Positions 17,014-27,123 of a DNA stretch of 60,164 nucleotides are shown here, piece after piece. A program made the position numbers and the translations under genes. The stretch is from contig JANXMZ010000042.1 of the NCBI GenBank assembly GCA_025354385.1, positions 1 to 60,164 of the forward strand, given 5' to 3'. This stretch comes from Bacteroidota bacterium (GTDB taxonomy: Bacteria > Bacteroidota > Bacteroidia > NS11-12g > UBA955). The notes under the pieces were generated by a model, which was not told the DNA's origin, did not search any database, and saw nothing but the letters and a program-made list of their open reading frames with translations. Each line of letters starts with the position of its first letter. Position 1 is the stretch's first letter.

Positions 17014-18747
17014 TGGGCGCATATACATAGCAAATCCTCCCCTTTCTTGAATCTTTATAAGATTTTTGCATTCTGGAATATTTTCCTGATCATTCATTTT
17101 TGCGATAATATAAACTGGCTTATCAATATTGCCGTTCATTAACCATTCCTTTTGCAAATCATCCAACTCAGCTCTCTCATTCTCCGTAAGATTGTAAATG
17201 GAAGATTGTTTTCTATGTTTTAAAAATGCAAGATTCAAAATATTTAATCCATCCATTAATTGCAATGGTTGGGTTTGCGCATAAAAATAAGGTGCATAGC
17301 TTTTATAGCCCACATGGAATATATACGCATCCTTTCCTTTTAAAGATTCAAAATATTGAATAGCGCTTCCCTGAGTATGCTTTTCGATTTTAGGAACCAA
17401 TAAAACCGCTGCTAAAAACACGACCAATACATTGCCCACAAGCAAAGCGCCAAAGGCTTTTATAGTTCGATCTTTAAATGCAAAATACGCAAACACAAAG
17501 AGGGTTACAATTAACAAACTACCTGGTAAAATATCGCCCCAACTCCATTCACCATTTATCATTAAATTTTGTTGTGTAAATGAATCCTTAATCATACCTA
17601 TCAATTGCATCTTTAAATGAGCATTCATCATCACCACTGGCAATGCAATTAAGGCCAATGAAATTAATAACCCCAATACTATCACACCAATGATATAATA
17701 CCATTTGAATTTAAATACTTTCGAATTATAACTTTCGATAGTATATGCCGCCATAAAAGTAAGCGGGAGCCAACACAATGATGAATAATGTACAATCTTT
17801 GTTTTTACAATAGAAAACAGAATTAATACCACCCAAAATAAACACATCATTACCAAACGGAATAAATTTTCTGGATAAGTATAAAATTCATTTTTTTTCC
17901 AAGCACTCAAGGCAATTAAGGAGATTGGAAAACAGCCAAAAAGCAATACTAAAAAATGATAATAAAAAGGTTGCTGATGGCCTGCAATATTTTGCGAAAA
18001 CAAACCAATTTGATACTGTATAAACTCGGCAATGAACCACGGTCCGTTCTTAATCGTTTCGGGCAAAAACCAAATAGATGTTACCAACAGCGCGGAGAAT
18101 CCGAAGATTAACAAATGTTTGAATTTAAAAAACCATACCATTCTTTTTGCTACTACAATAGCAAACAATACCAACACGCCAATTAAAAATGCAACGGGCC
18201 CTTTGGCTAAAATGGCGATCCCAGTCATGATCCCTGCAATCATAAAATTGCGATTGCAATTGTAGGTAACATGATAATTTTTGGCTGCTAAATAAAATTG
18301 AATAATACTTACAAAAATGAAGAAGTTAAAGACCGGATCTATCAAGCCAGTTTTAAAATAAAAATGTGGGGTGATAGATCCAAGGTAACACAGCACCCAC
18401 CAATGAGCCACATGTCCTTTGAATATTTTACGACTCACATGATAAATATAGCACAGTGTTATGATACCAAAAATAGAATTTGGAAATCTAGCGGCAAATT
18501 CATTGACCCCAAATAACTTCATACACGCTACCTGCATCCATATAAACAAAGGAGGTTTTTCCCAAAATGGTGTAAAATTAATTTGTACTTTGGAATAATT
18601 TCCTGTCACTATCATTTCGCGGGCAGATTCCGCAAAATTAATTTCATCCCAATCGAACAGATGCACTGCTCCTAGGAATGGCATGAATAAAATGAGACCA
18701 AGTGCAACTATGATTAAAAAATGAATCGGGTTAATTTTAAACTGCAT
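16999..18747 (-). CDS. ArnT/PMT-like GT39 membrane glycosyltransferase
   Basis: 582 residues with about twelve membrane helices. The first periplasmic loop has DWDEINFAESAREM (D32, D34-E35) and FWEKPPLFIW (62-70), the standard GT39 catalytic signature. The C-terminal part (about 440-582) is a soluble domain. These enzymes move a sugar from an undecaprenyl-phosphate donor onto lipid A, protein or another lipid on the periplasmic side. The gene lies 3 nt downstream of a PAP2 phosphatase, a frequent partner in lipid-linked sugar recycling, so the two likely form an operon. Confidence 0.85.
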   Translation of the reverse strand: MQFKINPIHFLIIVALGLILFMPFLGAVHLFDWDEINFAESAREMIVTGNYSKVQINFTPFWEKPPLFIWMQVACMKLFGVNEFAARFPNSIFGIITLCYIYHVSRKIFKGHVAHWWVLCYLGSITPHFYFKTGLIDPVFNFFIFVSIIQFYLAAKNYHVTYNCNRNFMIAGIMTGIAILAKGPVAFLIGVLVLFAIVVAKRMVWFFKFKHLLIFGFSALLVTSIWFLPETIKNGPWFIAEFIQYQIGLFSQNIAGHQQPFYYHFLVLLFGCFPISLIALSAWKKNEFYTYPENLFRLVMMCLFWVVLILFSIVKTKIVHYSSLCWLPLTFMAAYTIESYNSKVFKFKWYYIIGVIVLGLLISLALIALPVVMMNAHLKMQLIGMIKDSFTQQNLMINGEWSWGDILPGSLLIVTLFVFAYFAFKDRTIKAFGALLVGNVLVVFLAAVLLVPKIEKHTQGSAIQYFESLKGKDAYIFHVGYKSYAPYFYAQTQPLQLMDGLNILNLAFLKHRKQSSIYNLTENERAELDDLQKEWLMNGNIDKPVYIIAKMNDQENIPECKNLIKIQERGGFAMYMRPLVKH

Positions 18748-18750
18748 GAA

Positions 18751-19428
18751 TTATAATTTAATCATTGGTTGTTGCCAATAAGGTGTTTTGAAAATACGTT
18801 CAAATAATGAAAAAATAATATAGGCTATCAAAAAACCAAGGAGTGAACCGACGTATACATCTATTAAATAATGTTGCGCAACATATACTCTGGAATACCC
18901 TGAGACAGCCGCTAATACAAAAAAGAAAAATTGCAACCATTTGTTATTGCTTATAAAACCAGCTAATGCCAATGCGCAAAATGCTGCCATGGTATGCCCA
19001 GATGGAAAGCTCCCATTTTTATGATGTTGAATGCCCTCTACATGATGAAAACTAACCTTATGTTCAGTTAGCCAACTAAAAGGACGCTGCGCGTCTGCAA
19101 AAATAAAATACTTATTAAGCACTATCGTTAATCCACAAATAATCATCGCAACTGCAACAGCAAGAAAAAATCTTTTTTGAGTAAACAAGCCCAGTGCCAG
19201 CAAGAAAAGAATATAAGCAATCTCTGGCAACCGAGTGATATGATACATGAATACATCTAAAAAAGCCGAGTAGTGCAAATTGATAAACAGCAGTGATTCT
19301 TCCTTTTTATAAAATATTACCAAAGGCAATACCAATGCTGCCAACAGAATATGGCAAAAAATACTAACCCCTTTATTTGTATAACTATTTGTCAAACGCC
19401 TTTGAAATAATTTTACAAAGATTGACAA
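18751..19428 (-). CDS. PAP2-family membrane phosphatase
   Basis: 225 residues from TTG at 19428. No ATG lies near the N-terminus; the first, at codon 60, would remove the first helix. TTG at 19395 is an alternative, with a near-consensus -7 box 20 nt before it. The three PAP2 motifs are present: a Lys then RP (KYFIFADAQRP), PSGH in GSFPSGHTMAAF, and SRVYVAQHYLIDVYVG with catalytic His. About six helices. It probably removes phosphate from a lipid such as undecaprenyl pyrophosphate or lipid A on the periplasmic side. It starts the operon with the GT39 gene. Confidence 0.85.
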   Translation of the reverse strand: MSIFVKLFQRRLTNSYTNKGVSIFCHILLAALVLPLVIFYKKEESLLFINLHYSAFLDVFMYHITRLPEIAYILFLLALGLFTQKRFFLAVAVAMIICGLTIVLNKYFIFADAQRPFSWLTEHKVSFHHVEGIQHHKNGSFPSGHTMAAFCALALAGFISNNKWLQFFFFVLAAVSGYSRVYVAQHYLIDVYVGSLLGFLIAYIIFSLFERIFKTPYWQQPMIKL

Positions 19429-19491
19429 AAATTTTATTTAAAAGATAATAAAAAAAGATTTAATTGCGATACGAAATTAATTCGCAAAAGA

Positions 19492-19887
19492 ATGGTAAAA
19501 AAAAGAGAAAGAATAAAAGTTGAAATTGAGTTCCCTATTAAGTGCTCCCCTTCCCTATTATATAATTACATTAGCAGTGCCTCGGGCCTATCAGAATGGT
19601 TCGCCCACGATGTTAATAATAGAAGTCGCAATGAATTTACATTTAAATATGAAGATGGCGAAGTACAACAAGCAACTATGATTAAAAATGTGCCGAATAA
19701 ATCGGTGCGTTTCAAATTTCATGATACCGAAGCCGAAGAATATTTAGAATTGGATATTATTGTTGATGAATTAACAGATGATGTTGCACTCAAGGTTACA
19801 GAATTTTGTTATGAAGAGGAAAAAAGAGGCATCAATGAGTTGTGGCAGAGTGAAATTGACATTCTGAAAAATGCAACTGGCGGGTAA
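19492..19887 (+). CDS. START-like (SRPBCC) domain protein
   Basis: 131 residues, one SRPBCC/AHSA1-type domain. It begins with a beta strand and SPSLLYNYISSASGLSEWFAHDV, where the helix and Trp are typical, and ends in a long C-terminal helix (GINELWQSEIDILKNA). This short single-domain form, often annotated START-like, is common beside LptF/LptG-type genes in Bacteroidota. It is probably a cytoplasmic ligand-binding protein; the ligand is unknown. It is divergent from the PAP2 gene and 60 nt upstream of the permease gene. Confidence 0.8.
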   Translation: MVKKRERIKVEIEFPIKCSPSLLYNYISSASGLSEWFAHDVNNRSRNEFTFKYEDGEVQQATMIKNVPNKSVRFKFHDTEAEEYLELDIIVDELTDDVALKVTEFCYEEEKRGINELWQSEIDILKNATGG

Positions 19888-19947
19888 TATTATAATTTGG
19901 TATAGACTTTGACAAGTTAACCTTATCTTATTTCCTTCGCATATTTT

Positions 19948-21381
19948 ATGAAAAAAATAAATTTATTGGTTGTTAAAGCTTTTGTAGGCCCTTTTATTGC
20001 CACATTCTTTATCTCCATGTTTTTATTTTTAATGCTATTCCTTTGGAAATGGATTGACGATTTAGTAGGCAAAGGATTGGAATGGCATGTTGTTGCGCGA
20101 CTTTTATTCTTTTCGTTGGCCGATTTAATACCAATGGCTTTGCCCCTTGCCGTACTTATATCAAGTCTTATGACTTTTGGAAACCTATCCGAGAGTTATG
20201 AGATGGTAGCTTTAAAGGCATGTGGTGTTAGTATTTACAGGGCCCTTATGCCAGCATTTATTATTATTTTATTGTTAGCCCTTACCACTTTCTATGTTTC
20301 TAATATTGTAATACCCAAGGCCAATCTGGAGTCAAAAAGTTTGTTGTGGGATGTAAGAAATAAAAAGCCAGCATTTAGTTTAAAAGAGGGTGTTTTTTAT
20401 GATGGTATCGAAGGATATAAAATTAAAATTGGTAAAAAAGAACCCGATAACGAGACCATTAAAGACATACTCATTTACGAAATTAAACCGGGTTATAGCC
20501 AATTAATAATTGTAAGAGCAGAGAGTGGTGTAATGAAATTGAGCGATGATAAACGTTTACTTTATTTTACATTGAAGAATGGCACCCGCTATGAAGAGTT
20601 GGTGGAAAATGCCAATTATGCTAGAACCTTTCCTTCCACAGTTACCAAATTTGAAACTCAAAAAATAACTTTTGATTTAGGCGATTTGGAATTAAAGCAG
20701 ACAGATAAAGACTTGTTTAAAGGTAGTGCAGTAATGATGAATATCAACGAACTTCAGCGTGCTATCGACTCTTCGAGTAAAGAAATTAAACAACAACAGA
20801 ATACCACCCGCGATTTTTTAAGACCCTATTATCCCGACCCTAAAATTTTAATGCAGCGCAATACCAAAGATAGTCCTCAATTGAAATCGGACACGCTGAT
20901 CAATAATTTTCCAAAAGAAAACCGTTACAATATTTTAGAACTTGCTCTTAGTACAACCCGTAATTTAAAAGAACTCGTAACCTCCTCGGCCAAGCAGCTG
21001 GATGAATTAAAAACAGAAACTAGAATGTACAATATTAAATGGCATGAAAAATTTACACTTTCTACTGTGCTCATAATATTATTTTTGATTGCTGCACCAC
21101 TAGGCACTATCATACGCAAAGGTGGGTTGGGTATGCCACTAGTCGTATCTATACTCATGTTTATTGTTTATTACATCATTAATATGATAGGCACCAAAAT
21201 GGGCAGAGAAGGTATTATTCCGGAATGGCTGGGGGCCTGGATAGCAAGTCTTATTTTATTGCCCATAGGCCTTTTTATTCTCAAAAAAGCTTCTATAGAA
21301 TCCTCTTTATTTCAAAAAGATAAATTTGAAAAATGGGTAGAAAAAATGAGAGTAAAATTGAATCTTATTAGAGAAAAATAA
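19948..21381 (+). CDS. LptF/LptG-family lipopolysaccharide export permease
   Basis: 477 residues. It has the YjgP/YjgQ layout: three N-terminal helices (about 10-35, 55-80, 100-125), a large periplasmic beta-jellyroll region (about 130-370, here with a long Asn/Gln/Lys-rich insertion at 255-330), and three C-terminal helices (about 375-460) with the conserved APLGTIIRKGGLGMP. It forms the transmembrane part of the LptBFG ABC exporter that extracts LPS from the inner membrane. LptB and the partner permease are not in the window. It converges with RibBA with 5 nt between stops. Confidence 0.92.
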   Translation: MKKINLLVVKAFVGPFIATFFISMFLFLMLFLWKWIDDLVGKGLEWHVVARLLFFSLADLIPMALPLAVLISSLMTFGNLSESYEMVALKACGVSIYRALMPAFIIILLLALTTFYVSNIVIPKANLESKSLLWDVRNKKPAFSLKEGVFYDGIEGYKIKIGKKEPDNETIKDILIYEIKPGYSQLIIVRAESGVMKLSDDKRLLYFTLKNGTRYEELVENANYARTFPSTVTKFETQKITFDLGDLELKQTDKDLFKGSAVMMNINELQRAIDSSSKEIKQQQNTTRDFLRPYYPDPKILMQRNTKDSPQLKSDTLINNFPKENRYNILELALSTTRNLKELVTSSAKQLDELKTETRMYNIKWHEKFTLSTVLIILFLIAAPLGTIIRKGGLGMPLVVSILMFIVYYIINMIGTKMGREGIIPEWLGAWIASLILLPIGLFILKKASIESSLFQKDKFEKWVEKMRVKLNLIREK

Positions 21382-21386
21382 GGGGC

Positions 21387-22595
21387 TTAAAGCTCGTGAC
21401 CCATCTTTTCTTTTTTTGTATCTAAATAAGCTTGGTTATGAATATTGGGTTTGGTAATAATTGGCATATTTTCTACAATCTCTAAACCATATCCAATTAA
21501 ACCTTTTCTTTTCTTTGGGTTATTGCTCATCAGACGCATTTTGCTAACCCCTAGGTCTCTTAATATTTGCGCACCTATGCCATAATCTCTTTCATCCATT
21601 TTAAATCCAAGTTGAATATTGGCATCTACTGTATCCATGCCTTCTTCCTGCAATTTATAGGCTTTAAGTTTATTAAGCAATCCAATACCTCTGCCCTCTT
21701 GATTCATGTAAATAATAACCCCTTTTCCTTCTTCTTGAATCATGTTCATGGCCTGGTGCAATTGCTCGCCACAATCGCAACGACAACTGCCAAAAATATC
21801 TCCGGTCATACAACTGCTATGCACACGCACCAATATCGGTTCATCCTTTTTCCATTCACCTTTTGAAATAACAAGGTGTTGCATACCATCGCTAATTTGA
21901 GAATAGCATATCAACTCAAAATCGCCAAAGGAAGTTGGCATATTCACATTAATTTCGCGTTTTATAAAACTTTCGTTTTTAATTCTATATTTAATTAAAT
22001 CCTCAATGGAAACAATTTTCAAATTGTGCTTTTTTGCAATTAGCATCAATTCAGGTAAACGTGCCATTTCACCATCTTCTTTTAAAATTTCGACAATGCA
22101 ACCTGCGGGTTCAAATCCTGCCAAACGGGCGAAATCAATGGCAGCTTCAGTATGTCCTGCTCGTTTTAAAACGCCTTCTTTCTGAGCTTTCAAAGGGAAA
22201 ATATGGCCAGGGCGTGCAAGATCAAAAGGAATGGTTTCGCTATTAACAAGGGCTTGAATGGTTTTACTTCTATCACTAGCAGAAATACCAGTGGTAGTGC
22301 CATGACCTTTTAAATCAACAGAGATGGTAAATGGTGTTTCGTGAACAGAATCATTAGAACTCACCATCATGTCCAAATTTAATTGCTTGCATCTTTCTGG
22401 CAATAAAGGCACACATATTAAACCTCTCCCTTCTTTGGCCATAAAATTAATCATCTCTGGAGTTACATTGCTAGCCGCTGTTAAAAAATCGCCTTCATTT
22501 TCACGATCCTCGTCATCTACTACTATAATTAGTTTACCTGCTTTTATATCGGCTATTGCTTCCTCAATCATATTGAGTTGAAATTCTTTTGACAT
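21387..22595 (-). CDS. ribBA: Bifunctional riboflavin enzyme: DHBP synthase / GTP cyclohydrolase II
   Basis: 402 residues. The RibB half (1-205) has [11 protein letters not shown], the glycine-rich GRGLICVPL and [13 protein letters not shown]; it converts ribulose 5-phosphate to 3,4-dihydroxy-2-butanone 4-phosphate. The RibA half (210-402) has the zinc cysteines in [16 protein letters not shown], the catalytic QEGRGIGL region and [11 protein letters not shown]; it opens GTP to begin the other riboflavin branch. Both sets of active-site residues look intact. A -7 box (22612-22619, minus strand) lies 16 nt before the start. No FMN riboswitch fits in the short leader. Confidence 0.96.
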   Translation of the reverse strand: MSKEFQLNMIEEAIADIKAGKLIIVVDDEDRENEGDFLTAASNVTPEMINFMAKEGRGLICVPLLPERCKQLNLDMMVSSNDSVHETPFTISVDLKGHGTTTGISASDRSKTIQALVNSETIPFDLARPGHIFPLKAQKEGVLKRAGHTEAAIDFARLAGFEPAGCIVEILKEDGEMARLPELMLIAKKHNLKIVSIEDLIKYRIKNESFIKREINVNMPTSFGDFELICYSQISDGMQHLVISKGEWKKDEPILVRVHSSCMTGDIFGSCRCDCGEQLHQAMNMIQEEGKGVIIYMNQEGRGIGLLNKLKAYKLQEEGMDTVDANIQLGFKMDERDYGIGAQILRDLGVSKMRLMSNNPKKRKGLIGYGLEIVENMPIITKPNIHNQAYLDTKKEKMGHEL

Positions 22596-22611
22596 TTGAA
22601 AAATAAAAATG

Positions 22612-22619
22612 CAAATTTA
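22612..22619 (-). promoter_or_regulatory. -7 promoter box of ribBA (TAAATTTG)
   Basis: Exact minus-strand TAnnTTTG match 16 nt before the RibBA ATG. No -33 TTTG is found at 17-23 nt. Confidence 0.45.
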
Positions 22620-22631
22620 AGCATTCTCACT

Positions 22632-23318
22632 CTAATTCGCTGTCCATGCAATAGATTTATCTGATATGCTTATCACTTTGTTTTCTAGATGCCAAAATTG
22701 AGTACCGAACTTCCCAGCTAGTTCTACATCATGGGTAGCGCATATAATAATTTTATTACTTTCAATGGCCAATTGACGCAATAATTTAAACAATAATTTT
22801 TTGGATGGATAGTCGAGAAATGCGGAGGGTTCATCCATTAATACAATAGGTGTATCTTGTGCTAGTGTTCTTGCTATGTTTGCCTTTTGCAATTCGCCAT
22901 CGCTAATTTCATTGAGAAACTTTTCCTGAATAGTTTTTAAACCCAATGCTTCCATATAGGCATCAATCAATGGCGATTCAATTTTTTGTTCACTCATTAC
23001 TTTTAAATAAGGATATCTGCCCAATCTCACCAAATCAACAACTCTTATATAATCCTCCTCGATTTTTTTTGAATTAATGAAAGACATTAACAAAGCGCGT
23101 TGAGGATGATCATACGCGCTAATTGGTTTCGCATTAATAAAAATTTGACCATTGGAAATGGGTTTTAATCCCACCAAAGTTTTTAAGAGTGTAGATTTAC
23201 CAGCACCATTGGCACCCGTTAAAATCACGAATTGACCCGTTGATAATTCTGTCGATAACGTTTGTATCAATTCAACTGATTTTCGCTCAATGGTGATATT
23301 TTCAAATTTTAATACCAT
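22632..23318 (-). CDS. ABC transporter ATP-binding protein, FecE/siderophore type
   Basis: 228 residues, slightly shorter than the usual 250. Walker A TGANGAGKST (about 34-43), the signature EISDGELQKANIAR in place of the usual LSGGQ, Walker B IVLMDEPSAFLD, and the switch His in ICATHD. The ISDGE form is a recognised variant in siderophore/cobalamin importers of this phylum. It pairs with the permease gene 1 nt upstream to energise uptake of an iron chelate, heme or cobalamin. No substrate-binding protein or TonB receptor is nearby to settle the substrate. Confidence 0.88.
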   Translation of the reverse strand: MVLKFENITIERKSVELIQTLSTELSTGQFVILTGANGAGKSTLLKTLVGLKPISNGQIFINAKPISAYDHPQRALLMSFINSKKIEEDYIRVVDLVRLGRYPYLKVMSEQKIESPLIDAYMEALGLKTIQEKFLNEISDGELQKANIARTLAQDTPIVLMDEPSAFLDYPSKKLLFKLLRQLAIESNKIIICATHDVELAGKFGTQFWHLENKVISISDKSIAWTAN

Positions 23319-23319
23319 G

Positions 23320-24294
23320 CTACACTTTTCTTTTTAACAAAATAAATAATACTATTGGCCCCCCAATAAGAGCAGTAGTGACATTAATCGGTAAATGAAA
23401 TTCAAATACAGTCCAATTTCCAATGATATCGCACAGCAATGCCATACAGCCACCAATTGCAATATTGAATATTAAAAGACTCCTGAAATTAGCCGTTTTG
23501 TATAACATACGGGCCACATTTGGAACGGCCATGCCAATAAAGGCTATTGGACCGCAGAAAGCAGTGATAACACCAGCTAGCAAGCCTGTACACATTAAAA
23601 TTTGAAGTGAAACACTTTTGGTTTTTACCCCCAATGTGTAAGCCACATCTTGTCCCAAAATCATAATGGATAATGGCTTCATTAAAACATAACTCCAAAT
23701 AACACCTGCAATTGTAAATAACACCATTACGTTGAGCGACCAACCAATGGTATTATTAAAGGAACCCATGTTCCAGATAGAAAACATTTTCAGGTCGGTT
23801 GGTTTCGCCAAATAATCAATCAGTGTTTGAAACGCACCCATAATTTGACCAATAATAACCCCAAACAATAAGAGTATATAACTGTATCCAAATTTATAGG
23901 AGACAGCCAAAGCTATCAGTAACACTAAAAAAGCACCCATAAAACCAGCTAAAGCAACACTTACAGATTGCATGTAGAGGGATTTTAAAAAAGGAATCGA
24001 TGTACCACCAATAATAACAATTCCAACCGCCAATGAAGCTCCCGAACTTACCCCTAAAACATATGGTCCTGCTAAAGGATTTTTAAATAATTGTTGTAGC
24101 ATAAGACCACTTGCAGCAAGCGCTGCGCCAGCACAAATAGCAGTCAAAGCTTTGGGAATACGAATCGCGCTTAAAATGGTATCAGAAAAAATATCATTAC
24201 CGAAAGGATGGATGAAAGTAGGAACAAAAAAAACATCTAGAATGACCAGAGCAAGAAGCAAAAGTATAAAGATAATAATTTTTGAAAAATTCAT
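23320..24294 (-). CDS. FecCD-family iron-chelate/cobalamin ABC permease
   Basis: 324 residues from the ATG at 24294. The frame is open 63 codons further, but that part would overlap the divergent urocanate hydratase gene and reads as noncoding. Landmarks of the FecCD/BtuC fold are RIPKALTAICAGAALAASGLMLQ, NPLAGPYVLGVSSGASL and CGPIAFIGMAVPNVARML, the last being the ATPase-coupling region. About ten helices. It forms the inner-membrane channel with the adjacent ATPase. Confidence 0.92.
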   Translation of the reverse strand: MNFSKIIIFILLLLALVILDVFFVPTFIHPFGNDIFSDTILSAIRIPKALTAICAGAALAASGLMLQQLFKNPLAGPYVLGVSSGASLAVGIVIIGGTSIPFLKSLYMQSVSVALAGFMGAFLVLLIALAVSYKFGYSYILLLFGVIIGQIMGAFQTLIDYLAKPTDLKMFSIWNMGSFNNTIGWSLNVMVLFTIAGVIWSYVLMKPLSIMILGQDVAYTLGVKTKSVSLQILMCTGLLAGVITAFCGPIAFIGMAVPNVARMLYKTANFRSLLIFNIAIGGCMALLCDIIGNWTVFEFHLPINVTTALIGGPIVLFILLKRKV

Positions 24295-24383
24295 TAAAAC
24301 AATGGGTTTGGGGTGGGTTCTGAATCCAGAAAAACCCTGCGAATATAAACATTTACAAATATTATACAGAAACCAAAACAATC

Positions 24384-24415
24384 TTTGCCTATCACCAGTT
24401 AAATTGATAAATTTG
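24384..24415 (+). promoter_or_regulatory. hutU promoter, TTTG-N20-TAAATTTG
   Basis: TTTG (24384-24387), a 20-nt spacer, then TAAATTTG (24408-24415). The box ends 8 nt before the ATG at 24424, so the transcript would start within a few bases of the start codon. Confidence 0.6.
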
Positions 24416-24423
24416 CACCAACT

Positions 24424-26094
24424 ATGTCCATTGAATCTTCTACTGATAGAATAATTAAATCTCCCATCGGCAGCGAACTGCATTGCAAAAATTGGGTAAC
24501 AGAAGCAGCGTATCGCATGTTGATGAATAACCTCGACCCAGATGTTGCGGAAAAACCGGAAAATTTAGTGGTATATGGAGGAACAGGAAAAGCCGCCCGT
24601 AATTGGGAAAGTTATCATTTAATTATAAAAGCTTTATTGGATTTAAATGAAGATGAAACCCTGCTCATTCAATCGGGTAAACCGGTAGGCATATTGCCAA
24701 CGCATAAAGACGCGCCTCGTGTATTAATTTCAAATTCACAACTTGTACCGCATTGGGCTAATTGGGAAAATTTTAGAGCTTTAGAAGCCAAGGGTTTAAC
24801 AATGTATGGTCAAATGACCGCAGGAAGTTGGATTTATATCGGTTCACAAGGCATTGTTCAAGGCACGTATGAAACCTACGCTGAATGTGCTCGTCAGCAT
24901 TTTGGAGGAACTCTAAAAGGCACCTTAAATGTTACAGCGGGATTGGGTGGAATGGGTGGTGCTCAACCCCTTGCCATTACAATGAACGAAGGTGTATGCT
25001 TAGCAGCCGAAATGGAAGAATGGCGCATGCGTAAACGTTTAGAAACCCGTTACCTTGATTTTATGACCAAAGACATTGATCAAGGCATAGACATGGCATT
25101 GAAAGCTAAAGAAAATGGAGATGCTGTATCTATTGGTGTGGCTTGCAATGCAGTTGACTTATTGGAACGCCTAAAAAGCAGAGGCATAGTGCCAGACACT
25201 TTAACTGATCAAACCAGTGCACACGATCCATTGGTTGGTTATTTTCCCGAACATTATGATGTGGAAAGTGCTGATAAATTAAGAAAAATAAATCCAGAAC
25301 GCTATATTGAAGAAAGTTATCAAACCATGGTACACCATGTTAGATTGATGATTGAATTTCAAACCAAAGGCAGCATTGTTTTTGATTACGGCAATAATTT
25401 AAGAGGCAGAGCGCTTGAAAAAGGATTAACCAATGCTTTTGATTTTCCTGGTTTTGTTCCTGCTTTTATACGTCCACAGTTTTGCTCCGGTCGTGGACCA
25501 TTCCGATGGGTTGCATTGAGTGGCGATCCCGCAGATATTTACGCCACGGATAAAAAAATATTAGAATTATTTCCAAACGATGACGGTTTAAAACGTTGGA
25601 TTAGCATGGCACAAGACCGTATTGAATTTCAAGGATTGCCTGCCCGCATTTGTTGGTTAGGTCAAGGCGAAAGAGAAAAAGCAGGACTTGCATTCAACGA
25701 AATGGTGAAAAATGGCGAAGTAAGTGCACCCATTGTAATTGGTCGCGACCATTTAGATACAGGCTCTGTTGCTTCTCCTAATAGAGAAACAGAAGCTATG
25801 ATGGATGGCAGCGATGCCATAGCAGATTGGCCTGTGTTAAACGCATTGATCAATACAGCTGGTGGTGCAAGTTGGGTAAGTTTACACCATGGTGGCGGTG
25901 TTGGCATTGGTTACAGCATTCATGCTGGCATGGTTATAGTGGCAGACGGAACAGAAGAAGCAGCGGTGAGATTAAAACGCGTATTGCACAACGACCCTGC
26001 CATGGGCGTTATTAGGCATGCAGATGCGGGTTATGATATTGCAAAAGACACTGCAAGAAAACATAAATTGGATTTAAAGGAAAGATTAGGTTAA
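24424..26094 (+). CDS. hutU: Urocanate hydratase
   Basis: 556 residues, full length for the enzyme that converts urocanate to imidazolonepropionate in histidine breakdown using NAD+ as electrophile. Family blocks include [61 protein letters not shown], the [15 protein letters not shown] segment with the active-site Cys, and [18 protein letters not shown]. Other hut genes are absent from this window. The promoter lies unusually close to the start (24384-24415). MurB follows after 14 nt, so read-through is likely. Confidence 0.97.
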   Translation: MSIESSTDRIIKSPIGSELHCKNWVTEAAYRMLMNNLDPDVAEKPENLVVYGGTGKAARNWESYHLIIKALLDLNEDETLLIQSGKPVGILPTHKDAPRVLISNSQLVPHWANWENFRALEAKGLTMYGQMTAGSWIYIGSQGIVQGTYETYAECARQHFGGTLKGTLNVTAGLGGMGGAQPLAITMNEGVCLAAEMEEWRMRKRLETRYLDFMTKDIDQGIDMALKAKENGDAVSIGVACNAVDLLERLKSRGIVPDTLTDQTSAHDPLVGYFPEHYDVESADKLRKINPERYIEESYQTMVHHVRLMIEFQTKGSIVFDYGNNLRGRALEKGLTNAFDFPGFVPAFIRPQFCSGRGPFRWVALSGDPADIYATDKKILELFPNDDGLKRWISMAQDRIEFQGLPARICWLGQGEREKAGLAFNEMVKNGEVSAPIVIGRDHLDTGSVASPNRETEAMMDGSDAIADWPVLNALINTAGGASWVSLHHGGGVGIGYSIHAGMVIVADGTEEAAVRLKRVLHNDPAMGVIRHADAGYDIAKDTARKHKLDLKERLG

Positions 26095-26108
26095 TTCTTA
26101 CCTTCTAA

Positions 26109-27122
26109 ATGACCATTCAAAAAAATATTTCTCTTAAACCCTATAATACTTTTGGCTTAGATGCAAATACCTCGCATTTCTGCCAAGTAAATTCGCTTTT
26201 AGAATTAAAACAGGCATTAATAGAAAGTGAAAATATTCCTCATTTAATAATTGGTGGTGGCAGCAATTTATTACTCACCAAAGATTATGAAGGTCTTGTT
26301 ATTTTAAATAAAATAAAAGGCATTCAAATTGAAAAGGAAACCGATGACCATGTTTATGTAAAAGCTTACAGTGGCGAAAACTGGCATGAACTTGTGCAAT
26401 ATTGTGTCAATAAGAACTGGGGTGGTATCGAAAATCTTTCATTAATTCCAGGCACTGTGGGTGCAGCGCCCATGCAAAATATTGGTGCCTACGGTGTGGA
26501 AACTGAAAATGTGTTCGACCATTTAGAAGCTTTGAATTTAGAAACCCTAGAAATAGAAAAATTTGATAAAGGCGCTTGCGAATTTGGTTATCGCGAAAGC
26601 ATATTTAAAAGAAAATTAAAAGGGCAATACTTTATATACTCTGTTACTTTTTGTTTAACGAAACGACATCAATTACACCTTGAATATGGTGATATCAAAA
26701 CAGTTTTGAATGAACATCAAATCAAGTTAGAAGAGGCCACGATACTAGATGTAAGCAATGCAGTTATATCAATACGTCAAAGTAAACTCCCCGACCCCAA
26801 AGTATTGGGCAATAGCGGCAGTTTCTTTAAAAATCCAACCATTGCAAAAAATACATTTGAGACCTTAAAAAGTCAGTTCCCGGATATCAAAGGATTTGAA
26901 CAAGCCCATGGCATTAAAGTACCTGCAGGATGGTTGATAGAGCAATGTGGATGGAAAGGTAAACGCGTTGGCGAAACTGGCAGTCATGCTCAACAAGCTC
27001 TGGTATTAGTGAATTATGGCAATGCCAAAGGCAATGAAGTATACCAACTCGCTTTAGCTATTATACAAAGTGTCAAAGAAAAATTCGGTATTGTATTAGA
27101 ACCTGAAGTAAACATTATTTGA
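26109..27122 (+). CDS. murB: UDP-N-acetylenolpyruvoylglucosamine reductase
   Basis: 337 residues, matching the type I (E. coli-like) enzyme. FAD-binding motifs IGGGSNLLLT and IPGTVGAAPMQNIGAYG, the type I Tyr-loop region near YRESIFKRKLKG, the catalytic Ser in LGNSGSFFKNP, and the terminal EPEV with its conserved Glu are all present. It reduces UDP-GlcNAc-enolpyruvate to UDP-MurNAc for peptidoglycan in the cytoplasm. It sits between hutU (14 nt upstream) and the pseudouridine synthase (1 nt downstream). Confidence 0.96.
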   Translation: MTIQKNISLKPYNTFGLDANTSHFCQVNSLLELKQALIESENIPHLIIGGGSNLLLTKDYEGLVILNKIKGIQIEKETDDHVYVKAYSGENWHELVQYCVNKNWGGIENLSLIPGTVGAAPMQNIGAYGVETENVFDHLEALNLETLEIEKFDKGACEFGYRESIFKRKLKGQYFIYSVTFCLTKRHQLHLEYGDIKTVLNEHQIKLEEATILDVSNAVISIRQSKLPDPKVLGNSGSFFKNPTIAKNTFETLKSQFPDIKGFEQAHGIKVPAGWLIEQCGWKGKRVGETGSHAQQALVLVNYGNAKGNEVYQLALAIIQSVKEKFGIVLEPEVNII

Positions 27123-27123
27123 A

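Noticed and set aside
24295..24423. Possible cobalamin riboswitch before the ABC permease
   Set aside because: The leader is short and I cannot find a B12 box or the expected stem pattern; only a weak imperfect hairpin is present.
24295..24483. 63-codon N-terminal extension of the FecCD permease
   Set aside because: It overlaps the start of hutU and its promoter, has no membrane or signal character, and the family starts at the ATG at 24294.
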